Under the pieces are notes generated by a model. The model was not told the DNA's origin, ran no database searches, and worked only from the letters and a program-made list of their open reading frames with translations. Both the position numbers and the translations under genes were made by a program. Positions 54,858-64,000 of a DNA stretch of 64,000 nucleotides are shown piece after piece; positions within the stretch are counted from its first letter, which is position 1, and each line of letters begins with the position of its first letter. The stretch is from NCBI GenBank assembly GCA_029168955.1, contig JAPDOI010000383.1:372001-436000 (forward strand), read 5' to 3'. The stretch is from Aplectana chamaeleonis. Taxonomy: Eukaryota; Nematoda; Chromadorea; Rhabditida; Cosmocercidae.

Positions 54858-55333
54858 CCCTCCCCCCCCCGGAAGGCGTCTCCGCTTTCCTCCAAAAATA
54901 TCACTTTCTGACAGGGACTCGAAGTCCCCGTCCAGGGCCGGCCCTGTTGTGCCGAATGCGGCTCTTTATGAGGTGAGGCGCCTTTTATACCGGTTGAGCA
55001 CGTGATAGATCACAGGAGAAATCACGTCAAATCGGGACAAAACTTGACGTGAATGACGATGCGTGCGTTTTGCCTACTATGCCTTCTCTGGCCTCTATTG
55101 TCGTAAACTACCTTCTACGACTTCTTCCCATCTTTTCCCTCTCTTCCTCTCGGGAGGGAGGCAAGCGCCGGAGGAGAGCAGGGGCCTCCCTGGAGCCCCC
55201 TTCGGGGAGGCCTCCGCTGTCGCTCCCCCAAGCCGAAAACGGGCTCTATTGTCCGGTGCTTGCCCCCGCAGAGTCCGAGGAGTTGCACCGACCGACGACT
55301 GGTCGCCGAACGTCGGTCTTGACGCGACGACAG

Positions 55334-55745
55334 AAATGTTTTCGAACATAATCGCCGCCGCGTCGGTTTCCGCTCGCTGGCAGTGACGCAGGGCTGTCGC
55401 AGCGTCAAAACACTGCGGTGCCCCCTCGTCAGCCTTCACGCCGCGTCGGTCGCCCTCGTCGCCGAATGTAATCGATATTGCATCACACAGATCTGTTCGT
55501 CGCTGCTATAAACGCCGCGAATTCAACTCTGCAGACCCCTTAAAATGTTTCCGAACAGTATCGCCGCCGCGTCGGTCTCCGCTCGCTGGCAGTGACGCAG
55601 GGTGGTCGCTGCATCAGAATACTCTGCTTTCCCCCTCGTCGCCCTTCACGCTGCGTCAGCTTCCCCTTATGTGATCGATATTGCATCATCCAGCTTTGTT
55701 CGTCGCTGCGAGCAACGCCGCGACTTGAACTCTGCAGGCCCCTTT
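55334..55745. repeat. Tandem duplication, about 209-bp period, two units
   Basis: Units starting 55334 and 55543 share 'tcgccgccgcgtcggt', 'ccgctcgctggcagtgacgc', 'atcgatattgcatca', 'gttcgtcgctgc' and 'aactctgcag(a/g)cccc'. Diverged by substitutions. Confidence 0.75.
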
Positions 55746-55749
55746 ATGC

Positions 55750-56425
55750 CGTGAGAAAGCCTATGCCAAAAAAGTCGACCTCCGCAGTTCGGAAAATCGG
55801 ATAGTACTCATTTTCCTTGGTGTTCATGAGAATAAGCTTGTGGAGAATTTCTTCGATAAATTTTAAGAGACAAGCTGGACCACCGTATATCGAACATCCC
55901 GTAGGCCATTACGTCTTAAGGCCAATAAGAAATTTGCTATCAGATTCATTTCTAGCTGGTCTAATGATCACCCTTGGCGAAAATTATAGGAAAACTAATT
56001 TTAATCTCGGCGGTGTATCTATGGAAAACAATTTTAAGACGTGAAGCGCAGTATCTGATGGTTTATATCGATTAATGGAGCTGTATCCGGTAACGGGTTT
56101 GTGAAGGGGGCCGCCCTCCATTTTCGCCGCCGATTTCTATGATTTGACCGCCTTGGATTTTTATAATTTGTGACATATGTTACCGAGTTCTTCTCAAGGG
56201 GTGGGTGGGATGGGGAATAGGGGCTCTCTACACTTCAAAGGAGGAGTTGACTCGCTTTGTGCGGCTCTTATTCCCTAATTCCACTCGGGACCACTTAGCT
56301 TGGTTGATTATGTAGAGTGGCGTGTCGAACTGCAAAAACGGAGCAACCCCTCCCCCTGTGTGTAGCGAGCCCCTATCCCTGGGATGGGTGCGGAATTTTT
56401 ATCCACACCCTCCTCCTCTTGTAGA
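55750..56425. other. No feature recognised
   Basis: Part of the long putative intron. No repeat partner or exon seen. Confidence 0.35.
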
Positions 56426-56429
56426 AAAA

Positions 56430-56838
56430 CAACAAGAACGCTCGTACCGATCCAAATGATCATAGGGTTACCGTAGCAGTGCGCGTGGAATAAATATCAG
56501 CGGCTACGGACCTTGTCACTTGTCGGTAGCAACTACTTTTTGTTTAGCATTTGGCATCAATTATCCGTTCGGGTAATAGTCGTGCTTGTTCTGTCTGGCT
56601 GTTTGCTGAAAATAATTGACTCATTTACAAGTAATTACTTCGACATAAGTTTTAAAGAATTGCAGTAGTTAGACAATTACCTGAACGGATTATTGTAGCC
56701 CAATCCGAGCGAAAAAAATAGTTGCTGCCGACAATTGACAAAGTCTGTAGCCGAGGCGCAGATGCTATTTATTCCACGCGCATGGTTACGGCAGCTCTGT
56801 ATTCTTTTTTCTCGGCACGAGCGTTCTTTTCGGAGAAC
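56430..56838. mobile_element. 409-bp foldback element
   Basis: 'gaacgctcgt' faces 'acgagcgttc'. Further in, 'cgcgtggaataaatatcag' faces 'gctatttattccacgcg', 'gtcggtagcaactactttt' faces 'aaatagttgctgccgac', and 'taatccgttcgggtaat'-type centre faces 'attacctgaacggatta'. Arms diverged with indels. Confidence 0.75.
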
Positions 56839-56968
56839 AAGAAACCGATTAATTAAGTATCGAGCAAATAGCTAATATCAGTCTTTTCCTAAAAACCTGA
56901 ATCGACCTCTGATCGTTTTTTTTTCTTCGCGTTTGCATTAGATGTTACTGCTTTATCATTTTTTTCAG

Positions 56969-57027
56969 AGCTTATGAGGGCGAGGTTTTGGAATGGAGCG
57001 GAGCGACAGTGAATGGGCGAAAAATCA
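56969..57027 (+). CDS. Possible exon with PDZ-like fragment
   Basis: Acceptor 'catttttttcag' and good donor ATCA|GTGAGC. Frame 'AYEGEVLEWSGATVNGRKI'. The 'GEVLEWSG' phrase resembles the core of PDZ domains of the RIM type (G-D/E-x-V-L-E-W-N-G). It joins exon 7 (50834) in phase, but its phase-1 end does not match the exon at 58168, so another exon would be needed. It could also belong to a different gene. Confidence 0.3.
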
Positions 57028-57265
57028 GTGAGCTATTTTTTCTTATATTTTTTCGTTTTATGTTTCATAAGAGATATTTCAGTTCTATGGTTAGTCTGTG
57101 ATTGCAGACTGAACCATTGCGTTGCACTGTCATCCTCCCTGCTTTTGAGAATTGACCTTAATCGGTAGCCAGGTGTGTAGTCGTCTGCTTCGAAAGTAGC
57201 AACCGGGTGGAATCGATTTTTCACATATCGATCGCGAGCCAGATGCGTGGGAAAACGTACGTCGG

Positions 57266-57391
57266 CATGGATCCTGAAGAGACTGCATTCATTGATAGAG
57301 GTTGGCGCAAACACGGATCCATGTGTTATAACATAGGTGCACCGAGTTCACGCCAACCTTCAATGAGGAACGCAGTCTTTTCAGGATCCAT
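57266..57391. mobile_element. 126-bp hairpin MITE
   Basis: 'catggatcctgaagagactg' faces 'cagtcttttcaggatccatg'; 'gaggttggcgcaaac' faces 'gttcacgccaacctt'. Relative of 22655-22770. Confidence 0.8.
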
Positions 57392-57394
57392 GAC

Positions 57395-58167
57395 GATGTT
57401 ATGTAGCAAAACGAGCGGGCTTTTTTTATTGGAGGATACGCCGGCTTCCGCTAATCGCAGCCATTCGCTTTTCCCGCCCCCTTTTCGCTGTTTGTACGTA
57501 CCACGATTACCTTCTACGTCACAGTTGCTGACGGCAACCAACTGTATTCAGGCTAATGAGCATCAATCACATGAAACAGTTACAGTCGGATTATTGACTA
57601 ACTATGGTTGTACGATCGTAAAGTAGTAATGGACTGATCAAGATTTCTAGGATGGAATTATAGTTCGCCGCAGAGACGGAGCACGCGGAGGGCTTTGCAG
57701 TGAGCTAGACGAGCACAACTGAACAGCTTGCCAACGGGGGGGGGTCATAGGGACTTCCGGGCATTACCAAAAATTGTAAAGGGGATTGGAAAAATCCGCC
57801 AGTAAGCAAAAAGGTTATAGATGATTTTGACTAACAAGTTGTGTAGTACTATTAAAATATATCTACCTTTGTTTCACTTTTTCGAGACAGCAAGGAAGAA
57901 ATGGAGTCTCAAAAATTTCTCAAGCGAAATAGAAATTTTCATTCGAAAAATCACATTCCAGGAAAAATGACATATCTACGCACTACCGGGGGAGGGTTGT
58001 GATGTGCCGTAGGTGTTTTTGAAGCCCTTCGTGAGGGGTCGCAACTTTAACGAGACCGTTTTCCATGGGCTGCTGGAGCGTAGTCAGAATCTGTGATTCT
58101 ATTTCATTGAGCTTCTTGACCGCTAGGTCCGTGCTAATGTAGCCCCGTTTCTATGTTGATTTTTCAG
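57395..58167. other. Intronic DNA, no feature recognised
   Basis: Contains a G9 run near 57737. No exon with both splice sites in a compatible phase was found. Confidence 0.35.
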
Positions 58168-58302
58168 GCCAAATGAAGATGCGGACCTTTGGAATCGGCC
58201 AGAAGGTGGAATTCATGGAGATCTGTCGCAAGCACAGCCATTTGCTCAGGCGATGGTCGAACCTCCTGATTTGGTGCGAGGATATCCTCATTTCCAGCAG
58301 CG
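58168..58302 (+). CDS. Putative host gene, penultimate exon
   Basis: Acceptor 'gttgatttttcag' and donor CAGCG|GTAGGT are both strong. Frame 'PNEDADLWNRPEGGIHGDLS', 'QAQPFAQAMVEPPDLVRGYP', 'HFQQR': acidic, then Gln/Pro-rich. Phase 2 at both ends, matching exon 7 and the last exon. Confidence 0.55.
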
Positions 58303-58419
58303 GTAGGTGCAGTGTTTCTCCATTATGAGGGTTAGTTTTTTGTTGTTGTGGAGACTACAACGCGTGGCTGCAAGTCTGCAATGGAAGCCTCAAGCCTGTG
58401 TTGAGAAAGATCTTTCCAG

Positions 58420-58636
58420 GAATCCTGATGCTCAGAGATACGCGTGTCCGCACACTCCAGGTCCTCCATTAGAGCAGGAACCATTGATGGGTGTACAGGG
58501 ACAGCCCGTCGGTGAAATGTCCAGAATGCTACCGCAACACTACACCTTCATAGAGCCAACCTACGACCCCCTTGAAGATTCTAGTTTTTATAGTTCTGAA
58601 GAAAAATTTTTAGGTTCCTTATTAAATACTCTATAA
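58420..58636 (+). CDS. Putative host gene, last exon
   Basis: Acceptor 'gatctttccag'. The frame stays open for 71 residues to TAA: 'NPDAQRYACPHTPGPPLEQE', 'PLMGVQGQPVGEMSRMLPQH', 'YTFIEPTYDPLEDSSFYSSE' and then 'EKFLGSLLNTL'. Pro/Gln-rich with an acidic end. Together the nine exons give 852 bases, 283 residues plus stop, all phases agreeing. I cannot name the family. The very long intron 50835-58167 holds foldbacks, a minisatellite and other repeats. Confidence 0.55.
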
Positions 58637-58949
58637 CCCGACATCTAGTGCTCCCTCATTACCTTAAATTACTAAAAACTAGTGCTCCCTCAGAACCTTA
58701 CAGCTACTGAGAAATTTGCCTCAAACCTGTTCTCACGTTGTCCAGTACCATTGTCTCCAGCCGCATCGAAAACAGGCTGAAAGGGACAAAACGAGAATTT
58801 TTTTTTCAAAAATACATCCTTTAGGTCCGCAACTGCATTTGGACGTCTTACCCCCGTTTAAATTTCTAGAAATTTCTGTGTTGGAAGGTTTTCTTTTCTG
58901 TTTTTATTTTTACTAAGCTCCCAAACCAGATTCGTAATATAAGCGATGG

Positions 58950-59760
58950 TACACCCTGAACGATTTCGACCCATATGAGAGCGTTAGCGTCGCGGCACCA
59001 CTTTGCAGCGCGGTTTCCCGCAGCAGCATGTTGTTCAGAAATTTTGGCGATGGGTGAGAGCAGACTGATAGGCCGGTACCCTTTAGCCGTGGATGGTGAC
59101 TTTCCCGGCTTCGGCAGTGGAATAACACGAGCCACTTTCCAATTTTGGGGTAAAGTACATGTACGAAATGATGTATTATGACGTCAGCAATGAAGGGCAG
59201 TAGTTCACTGGGCAGTCTTTTCAGGACTGCAGGGCTCAAACCGTCTGGCCCTAATGCCTTCGAGTTGCTCATCTCCTTTATTACCTTCTCGCCCTGTGCA
59301 GGCGTGACTGCATCATCTACATCCATGAGAGGCAACTTACAGAGTTCCCGTACAGTTATTCTGTTCTGCTTCTCTCTTTTGGTTCTAGTGATGAAAAAAT
59401 GCTTCCCAAGAGCATTTGCGGCCGCCTTCCCTGATTTGAAGACTCCACCTTCGAATTCAATCGTGGAATTGTTGGCGGAGGTGAACTTTCCGGAGATCCT
59501 TCTCGAAGCCTTCCACGTTGCTGCTGCATCATTTCTGAAAATCATCTTAGTAAACTTTTCCCAAGTTTCCTTCTTATGTCTGTCAAGGTCCCTCCTGATC
59601 TCATTATCCAGCTCAGCGATGTCTGGGTCAAAGTGATCTGCAGCTCTCTTTGCGTCCCTTGTTCTTATTTTCTGCAGTGTCTCCCTGGTGACATTTGGAA
59701 AGAAGGTCTTGACGCTACCTTCAGGTACCTTCGACCTCAGCTTTCATAGCCTTGAGATAG
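58950..59760 (-). pseudogene. Reverse transcriptase, N-terminal part (inverted half)
   Basis: Reads 'AATWKASRRISGKFTSANNS', 'MSNSKALGPDGLSPAVLKRL', then in another frame 'MARVIPLPKPGKSPSTAKGY' and 'RPISLLSPIAKI': RT motifs 0 to 2, ending just before the 'QH-FRK' block. A frame change near 59130 and several upstream breaks are present. Confidence 0.85.
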
Positions 59761-59800
59761 CATCAGATAGGTGGCGCTCCTTCTGGTGCACATCGCCATT

Positions 59801-60580
59801 TCACGGATAACCATCCGCTTGGCGAAGCGCAACCTCCCTGAACAGGCTCCAGTCTGCAAGGCCTAAATTAAGATAAGAACGATGACGAACACCCGTATAG
59901 GGAGCAAGAGAGTTAGAGAGATCAATATCGACAAAGGCAGGGATGTGATCGCTGGAAAGAGTTGTGGATGTCGACCAAGAGCAGGCATTAGAGAGATTGG
60001 AAGAGACGAGGGAGATGTCTGGGCTAGATGATCGGCCTTTGGCAGGGAGACGAGTGGGCTGGTCATCGTTTAAGATAACCAGATCGCACTCCTCCGCCCA
60101 TTCTTCGACGTCACTTCCTCTAGCATCAGAATCGGGCGACGAGCGGAACGTGTGCGCATTGAAGTCACCCGCAATGACAATTGAGGGAGAAAGAGAGCAG
60201 TCATACAGCTGCTTGAGAAGGGGGATAGGATTGTATGTTGAGGGACAAGAGGTAGAAGGAGGGATATATATATTAAAAAGAGAAAGTGTTGTTTTAAGAG
60301 GTAGATGGATGGGGATGTACTTGAGAGTGCCATCCACTGGAGTGTTTGGAATAATGTGAGAGGGAAGAGAGGACAGAGCAAAAGTAGAGACTCCGCCTCC
60401 TTGAGATGACCTAGGAGTATGATATGCAGTATAGCCCGGGATGTTTGGATGTCTAGAGGTAGCAGAGGGAGAGAGTTTGGTCTCCTGGACCATGATAACA
60501 TCCGGGTGATGAGTACGGGCAAAGAGAGATAATTCAGAAAGCTTGGTCCGAAGGCCGTTTAGATTGATGTGTACAATAGA
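59801..60580 (-). pseudogene. EEP (apurinic-type) endonuclease domain of the non-LTR element
   Basis: Reads 'INLNGLRTKLSELSLFARTH', 'MVQETKLSPSATSRHPNIPG', 'GGGVSTFALSS', 'IVIAGDFNAHTFRSSPDSDA', 'PDISLVSSNLSNA' and 'LSSDHIPAFVDID'. The catalytic residues N, E (QETK), D/N (GDFNAH), D (PDISL) and the SDH triad are all present. This part is intact for 230 codons from 60493. It nicks target DNA in target-primed reverse transcription. Confidence 0.85.
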
Positions 60581-60589
60581 TAGGGGCGG

Positions 60590-60865
60590 TTGGTAGATGA
60601 GGAATTTGAGTTACTGGAGGCGGAGCACACAATACAACGAAGGGAAGAATCGTGGTGCCTCACAGAACTGAGACCCGAACAGGAGAAGTGCACCCACCTT
60701 TCGCATCCAAAACATTGGACGCTGGTTCCATACCAATTGACATCTCTGTCGCATGTGGCACATGGGTACTTCTTCTTCTTCGCGGGTCCTGGATTCCTTT
60801 CGACGCCGGCCATTTGTAGAAGAATCGTCAGGAGAGCTGCAGCCAGCCAGCACCTCTCCCGTGAC
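60590..60865 (-). pseudogene. N-terminal part: 2A-like peptide plus PHD-type zinc finger
   Basis: Reads 'CWLAAALLTILLQMAGVERN' then 'PGP', followed by 'KKKKYPCATCDRDVNWYGTS', 'VQCFGCERWVHFSCSG' and 'RCIVC'. GVERNPGP (NPGP codons at 60784-60795), after a hydrophobic helix-like stretch, matches the 2A ribosome-skipping consensus except that the usual Asp is Gly. 2A-like sequences have been described at the N-termini of APE-type non-LTR elements. The zinc ligands follow C-x2-C ... C-x2-C-x4-H-x2-C ... C-x2-C, as in PHD fingers. A frame change near 60585 separates it from the endonuclease. Confidence 0.65.
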
Positions 60866-60985
60866 AAAAACCCTCTCCGCGAAGGGATTGACGTCGGTTT
60901 GCACGAAGGTGATCTTCTTTCCTTCACACTGCCACGGCACGAACGTACGACATCTCGGCAGCTTGCCGAGCATAACAGCCAACAG

Positions 60986-62440
60986 CAGCACCAACATGAT
61001 TTCCGTAAATTACATTCCACCACTACGGCCTTGTTGGAAATTGTGAGCCATGTGCTGGACGGCTTCAATGCCATCAAACCCCAACGTACTGTTGGTGTGG
61101 CCCTCGACTTAACAAAGGCATTTGACACTGTCAATCTAGGCCTACTATCAGAGAGTCTGTTGAAGTCTACCATCAAGCCATGGCAGAAGCGGTGGATAAC
61201 CACCTTCACTAAAGGACGTCGGGCAAATGTGCTATTCCAGGGACATGTTTCCAATAGCATCCCCATCGCCGCTGGTGTCCCTCAAGAAGGAGTTTTATCG
61301 CCTGCACTTTTCAGTTTATATCTAGAAGATCTGCCCGTTCCCCCTCAAGACATCAAGGTCGTTGCATACGCGGATGATATTACTATTCTGGGCCGAGATC
61401 GCGACATGAAGATAGCCGCCAGTAAGATCAATGACTACTTGATCGAGTTGAAATGTTTCTTCGATCGCAAAATGCTCACAGTCTCTGCCTCCAAATCGTC
61501 CGTCACCGTCTTTTCCACTGATAATGCAGAGCACAGTGCCCATCCTATGGTGAAATGGGACGAAACTCAATTGCAGAGCACCCGATTCCCCAAGCTGCTT
61601 GGACTCGTGTTGGATCCTTCGCTGAAGTTTCATAAGAACACTGAGCAGAAGCAAGCCACAGTGAAAACAAGACTCAACGTCCTGCGTGCTCTCGGTGGAA
61701 CGTCCTGGGGATGCAATAAAGAAACGATCCTGACCACGTATAAGGCTATTGTGCAACCCGCCTTGGAGTATGCTGCGCCAGTCTGGCAGCACATCTTATC
61801 GGACACCTCTTGGTCCAAGCTGCAGCGCGTTCAAAATTGTGCTCTGCGAATTGCAACAGGCTGTTCTAAAAGCTCTCCAATAGAGCACTTACATGCCGAA
61901 GCTCGCATATTGCCAGTTAGAGACCACTGCCAACTCCAGGCGCAATAAATGTACATTAACATCGTGAAGCAGCCGAATCATCCATCGCGAAGAGTACTAA
62001 ACCCGGTGAGAGAGAGAGATGTATTAGAAAGCCTTTTGCTGATGCTCCGTCGAAAGTAGATGTGCAGAGATGGACCGAAGCACAACAAGAACGCCTCCGT
62101 CTCTTGCGCGCGGAGCATACCCGATTCGTGAAGGAACATTTGAGCAGAGTTGCCATAAACTCCATCCTGGGAGTCGCACCTCCAAAGGTCTGCGAGACAG
62201 AGATGGAACTTGGCAGGCGTGCCAGGTGGACCCTTGCATCGGTACGCTGTGGACACTCCTCCATGCTTATGTCATACTTGCATAGGATTGACAACAGCAA
62301 ACCTGACGAGTGTCCTGATTGTGGTAGTCAAGGGCATACTACTGCGCACCTGTTCAATTGCCCGAAGATACCGACTACATTGACGACAATGGATCTGAGG
62401 ACGAACCCAGTGCTAGTGGCCGAGTTTCTGAACCTATGAC
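60986..62440 (+). pseudogene. Reverse transcriptase, C-terminal half of the same element (sense half)
   Basis: Begins 'QHDFRKLHSTTTALLEIVSH' and contains 'VALDLTKAFDTVN' (motif A), 'GVPQEGVLSPALFSLYLEDL' (motif B) and 'VVAYADDITILG' (motif C, YADD intact near 61370). It also contains 'KLLGLVLDPSLKFHKN' and 'TYKAIVQPALEYAAPVW'. After a stop at about 61946 and a frame change near 62045 it continues 'DVQRWTEAQQERLRLLRAEH' and 'CPDCGSQGHTTAHLFNCPKI', the usual Cys-rich tail. It ends with TGA at about 62437. The open frame reaching back to 60590 is antisense to the zinc-finger region and spurious. Confidence 0.88.
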
Positions 62441-62635
62441 AGAACCCCTCTCTGTGGCTGCAAAGAAGAAGAAGAGAAGCATGTTGTCCATGTCAATAAC
62501 ATGCACCCTGGTAGCAGGAAAGTGCGATACATTGGAGCAGCGCGACGCGGCCGCCTGCACAGTATGGGTGATTTCTAGACAAAATCCACCTCAAAACCGC
62601 TTTCCGTGTAGATAAGATCGCTTTGAGAGTTCGGC
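62441..62635 (+). other. Probable 3' tail of the non-LTR element
   Basis: Continues without a visible boundary after the stop ('gtggctgcaaagaagaagaa'). No poly-A or clear target duplication seen. Confidence 0.35.
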
Positions 62636-63480
62636 GTGGGGTGTGGAGCTCCACAGAGGGGTCTGATCTGTGGAGGGAGGGTCTTAGCTCCACCGGGCAG
62701 GGTAAAGCGGGGTTGCCAAGTTTTGCAACGGGAGGTGGGGAGGGGGGGGGGTCGCGAAAACTTTGACCCGAAAATGAAGGCTAGGGGGATCACAAAAATT
62801 TTGGTCCAAGTACGAAAAATTGGTGAAGATATCTCAAAAATCCTCAATACTTTCGGTCACCAAAGGGATGTATTGTAGCAATGCTCAGGTTTTAGACGCC
62901 TGAGTCCGTCCGACTACTGGACGAAATTTCGGCGTCTGACAATTTTAGAAGTCAAATATATTGATAGACCCTATATAATATAATATAGTCAAATATATTG
63001 ATTATTTTGGTTTTCCGAAAGACCCAAATATCAAAAAAAACGTATACTCTAATTTTATTAATGAATCGTGCCCTGGGGGGGGGGTGTGGAGGGATCGCAA
63101 AAATTTTTGATTTTGGGAAAAAAATGATGGCGGAGGGTTGCTCCGATTCCGAAAAATTTCGCAACGGCCCGCTTGACCCTGCCACCGGGAGACCAAGCGG
63201 ACCATTCCGAATGGGGGCATGTACTGGTTAGGACCTCAAGTACCCCGTCAAAAAATTTTCGTCCGTGATCTAATTCAATGGTAATGTCTTGTTTTTTCAA
63301 ATAAATTGTTCCTCTTTTTTGAATTTTACAAAATAAATATACCAGGTCACGCTCCTCGGGGGGGGTCTGAGAAAATCGCCATATTTTTGACCAAATCACA
63401 GCCCTTGGAGGGGGTCTGAGTACAATTGGCCTTCTCCAAACCTTGTGCAGAACCCTGGTGGCTTTGTTACTTGGAATTTT
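62636..63480. repeat. G-run-rich repeats
   Basis: Runs of 7-10 G at about 62742, 63076 and 63360, followed each time by similar phrases ('tcgcgaaaactttgacc', 'tcgcaaaaatttttgatttt', 'tctgagaaaatcgccata'). They look like diverged copies of one unit. Open frames are compositional. Confidence 0.45.
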
Positions 63481-63594
63481 TCATCACCACAGCTTGCTGG
63501 GAAGAAATGTACTTAGAGAGGACGTGATATTTTTTTGATTTTTCGAAAAGTTTGGTCATCAAGGGGGGCATACAGTCGATTTCGTAACGAGATT

Positions 63595-63735
63595 CTCATT
63601 GTCGCTCTTCGCGTGCTTGTGGTGAGAGAGGAAAGAGACAGTGTGAGAATGTGTGGGAGGGGGAGAATGCGACACAGCATTCGCGCACACACACGCGCGT
63701 TGGACTCGAGTAAACTTCACTACGAAATGATGGGT
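63595..63735 (-). mobile_element. Possible diverged MITE family G copy
   Basis: Minus strand has 'cgcattctccccctcccaca', 'cattctcacactgtctcttt' in the order of the G family ('tccttctcc', 'cactttctcgctgtctct'). No clear ends. Confidence 0.35.
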
Positions 63736-63967
63736 CTAAGTGAATGCTCTGTTTGACCCTGATAGCTACCCTGAAGCACATGCTAGGTTGCCGTTTTCTC
63801 GTTTTATCGACACATATCTATTACATTCGTCCGCTTGCAGTGCTCCTCCGATGCCGTTTGACAGTCTTCATATGCGTGCTGGTCAACATGCATTTTTGGA
63901 GCAGCGTAATGAAGGATACGGCTACGCTCCGAAATTCAGCAGCCAGGGTAGGTATTCTGAGTTGTGA

Positions 63968-64000
63968 CGGCGTACGGCGTCGTTTATACTTCGACCACCA
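63968..64000. repeat. Left end of a family H palindrome, cut by window end
   Basis: 'acggcgtcgtttatacttcg' matches the starts at 8678 and 24131. Confidence 0.5.

Larger units (their letters stand above)
58950..60985 (-). mobile_element. Inverted 5' half of a CR1/Jockey-group non-LTR retrotransposon
   Basis: On the minus strand this segment runs from the 5' coding end (near 60985) to the middle of the reverse transcriptase (near 58990). The 3' half of the same protein begins at 60990 on the plus strand and resumes where this half stops, with little or no overlap. The arrangement (inverted 5' segment, junction, sense 3' segment) is what twin-primed insertion produces. Clade placement is by domain order (PHD-type finger, EEP, RT) and is tentative. 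Confidence 0.75.

Noticed and set aside
55049..55439. GC-rich coding gene (overlapping frames on both strands)
   Set aside because: Frames are open in all directions because of GC-rich composition, and the region is partly a 209-bp tandem duplication.
60590..60985. N-terminal extension of the plus-strand RT protein
   Set aside because: It is antisense to the PHD/2A coding region and crosses the inversion junction, so it is not part of the original protein.

Overview
The window is eukaryotic, and most likely from a nematode. My best guess is a strongylid-type worm, but the sequence cannot settle the species. Evidence: short exons with TTTCAG-type acceptors, RTE-clade and Penelope-like retroelements, many foldback or MITE-like elements, and very little coding DNA. 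Most of the 64 kb is mobile DNA in several nested layers.

Layout. 1-2868: an antisense RTE retrotransposon copy, broken by stops and frameshifts. 3266-8530 (+): a UPF1-like SF1 helicase gene. Two exons are visible, separated by a 3.4 kb intron packed with repeats, including two TTAA-flanked MITEs and a foldback that carries pieces of a transposon protein. 8640-13900: GC-rich palindromes, a decayed Penelope-like element with RT and GIY-YIG remnants, a hammerhead-like motif, and dispersed repeats. 14480-18009: about 730 bp tandem duplications of an RTE 3' end, running into a third RTE copy that is itself interrupted by a TTAA MITE. 18850-27300: TTAA MITEs, palindromes, tRNA-like repeats and a solo RT C-terminus.

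27668-39385 is the most remarkable segment. It is an 11.7 kb insertion with hAT-like termini (CAGGGCTGGGCAC / GTGCCCAGGCCTG) and an 8-bp target duplication (GTCGGGCC). It splits a 495-bp MITE whose empty site survives in other copies in this window. Inside it are a near-intact RTE element with its own 10-bp target duplication, two large foldbacks, and about 4.1 kb of satellite whose 39-42 bp monomer is centred on TGACGTCA, the ATF/CREB (CRE) consensus. An unrelated 22-bp minisatellite at 54706-54857 is centred on the same octamer.

39500-48400: microsatellite, GC-rich palindromes and MITE chains. 48488-58636 (+): my reconstruction of a host gene from short phase-compatible exons whose introns are full of mobile DNA; I do not recognise the product. 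58950-62440: a non-LTR retrotransposon with a 2A-like peptide, PHD finger, endonuclease and RT. It is split head-to-head into an inverted 5' half and a sense 3' half, the structure expected from twin priming. 62600-64000: G-rich repeats and the edge of another palindrome.

The two host genes appear unrelated. What unites the window is successive transposition, whose order can often be read: MITE, then hAT-like insertion, then RTE insertion.
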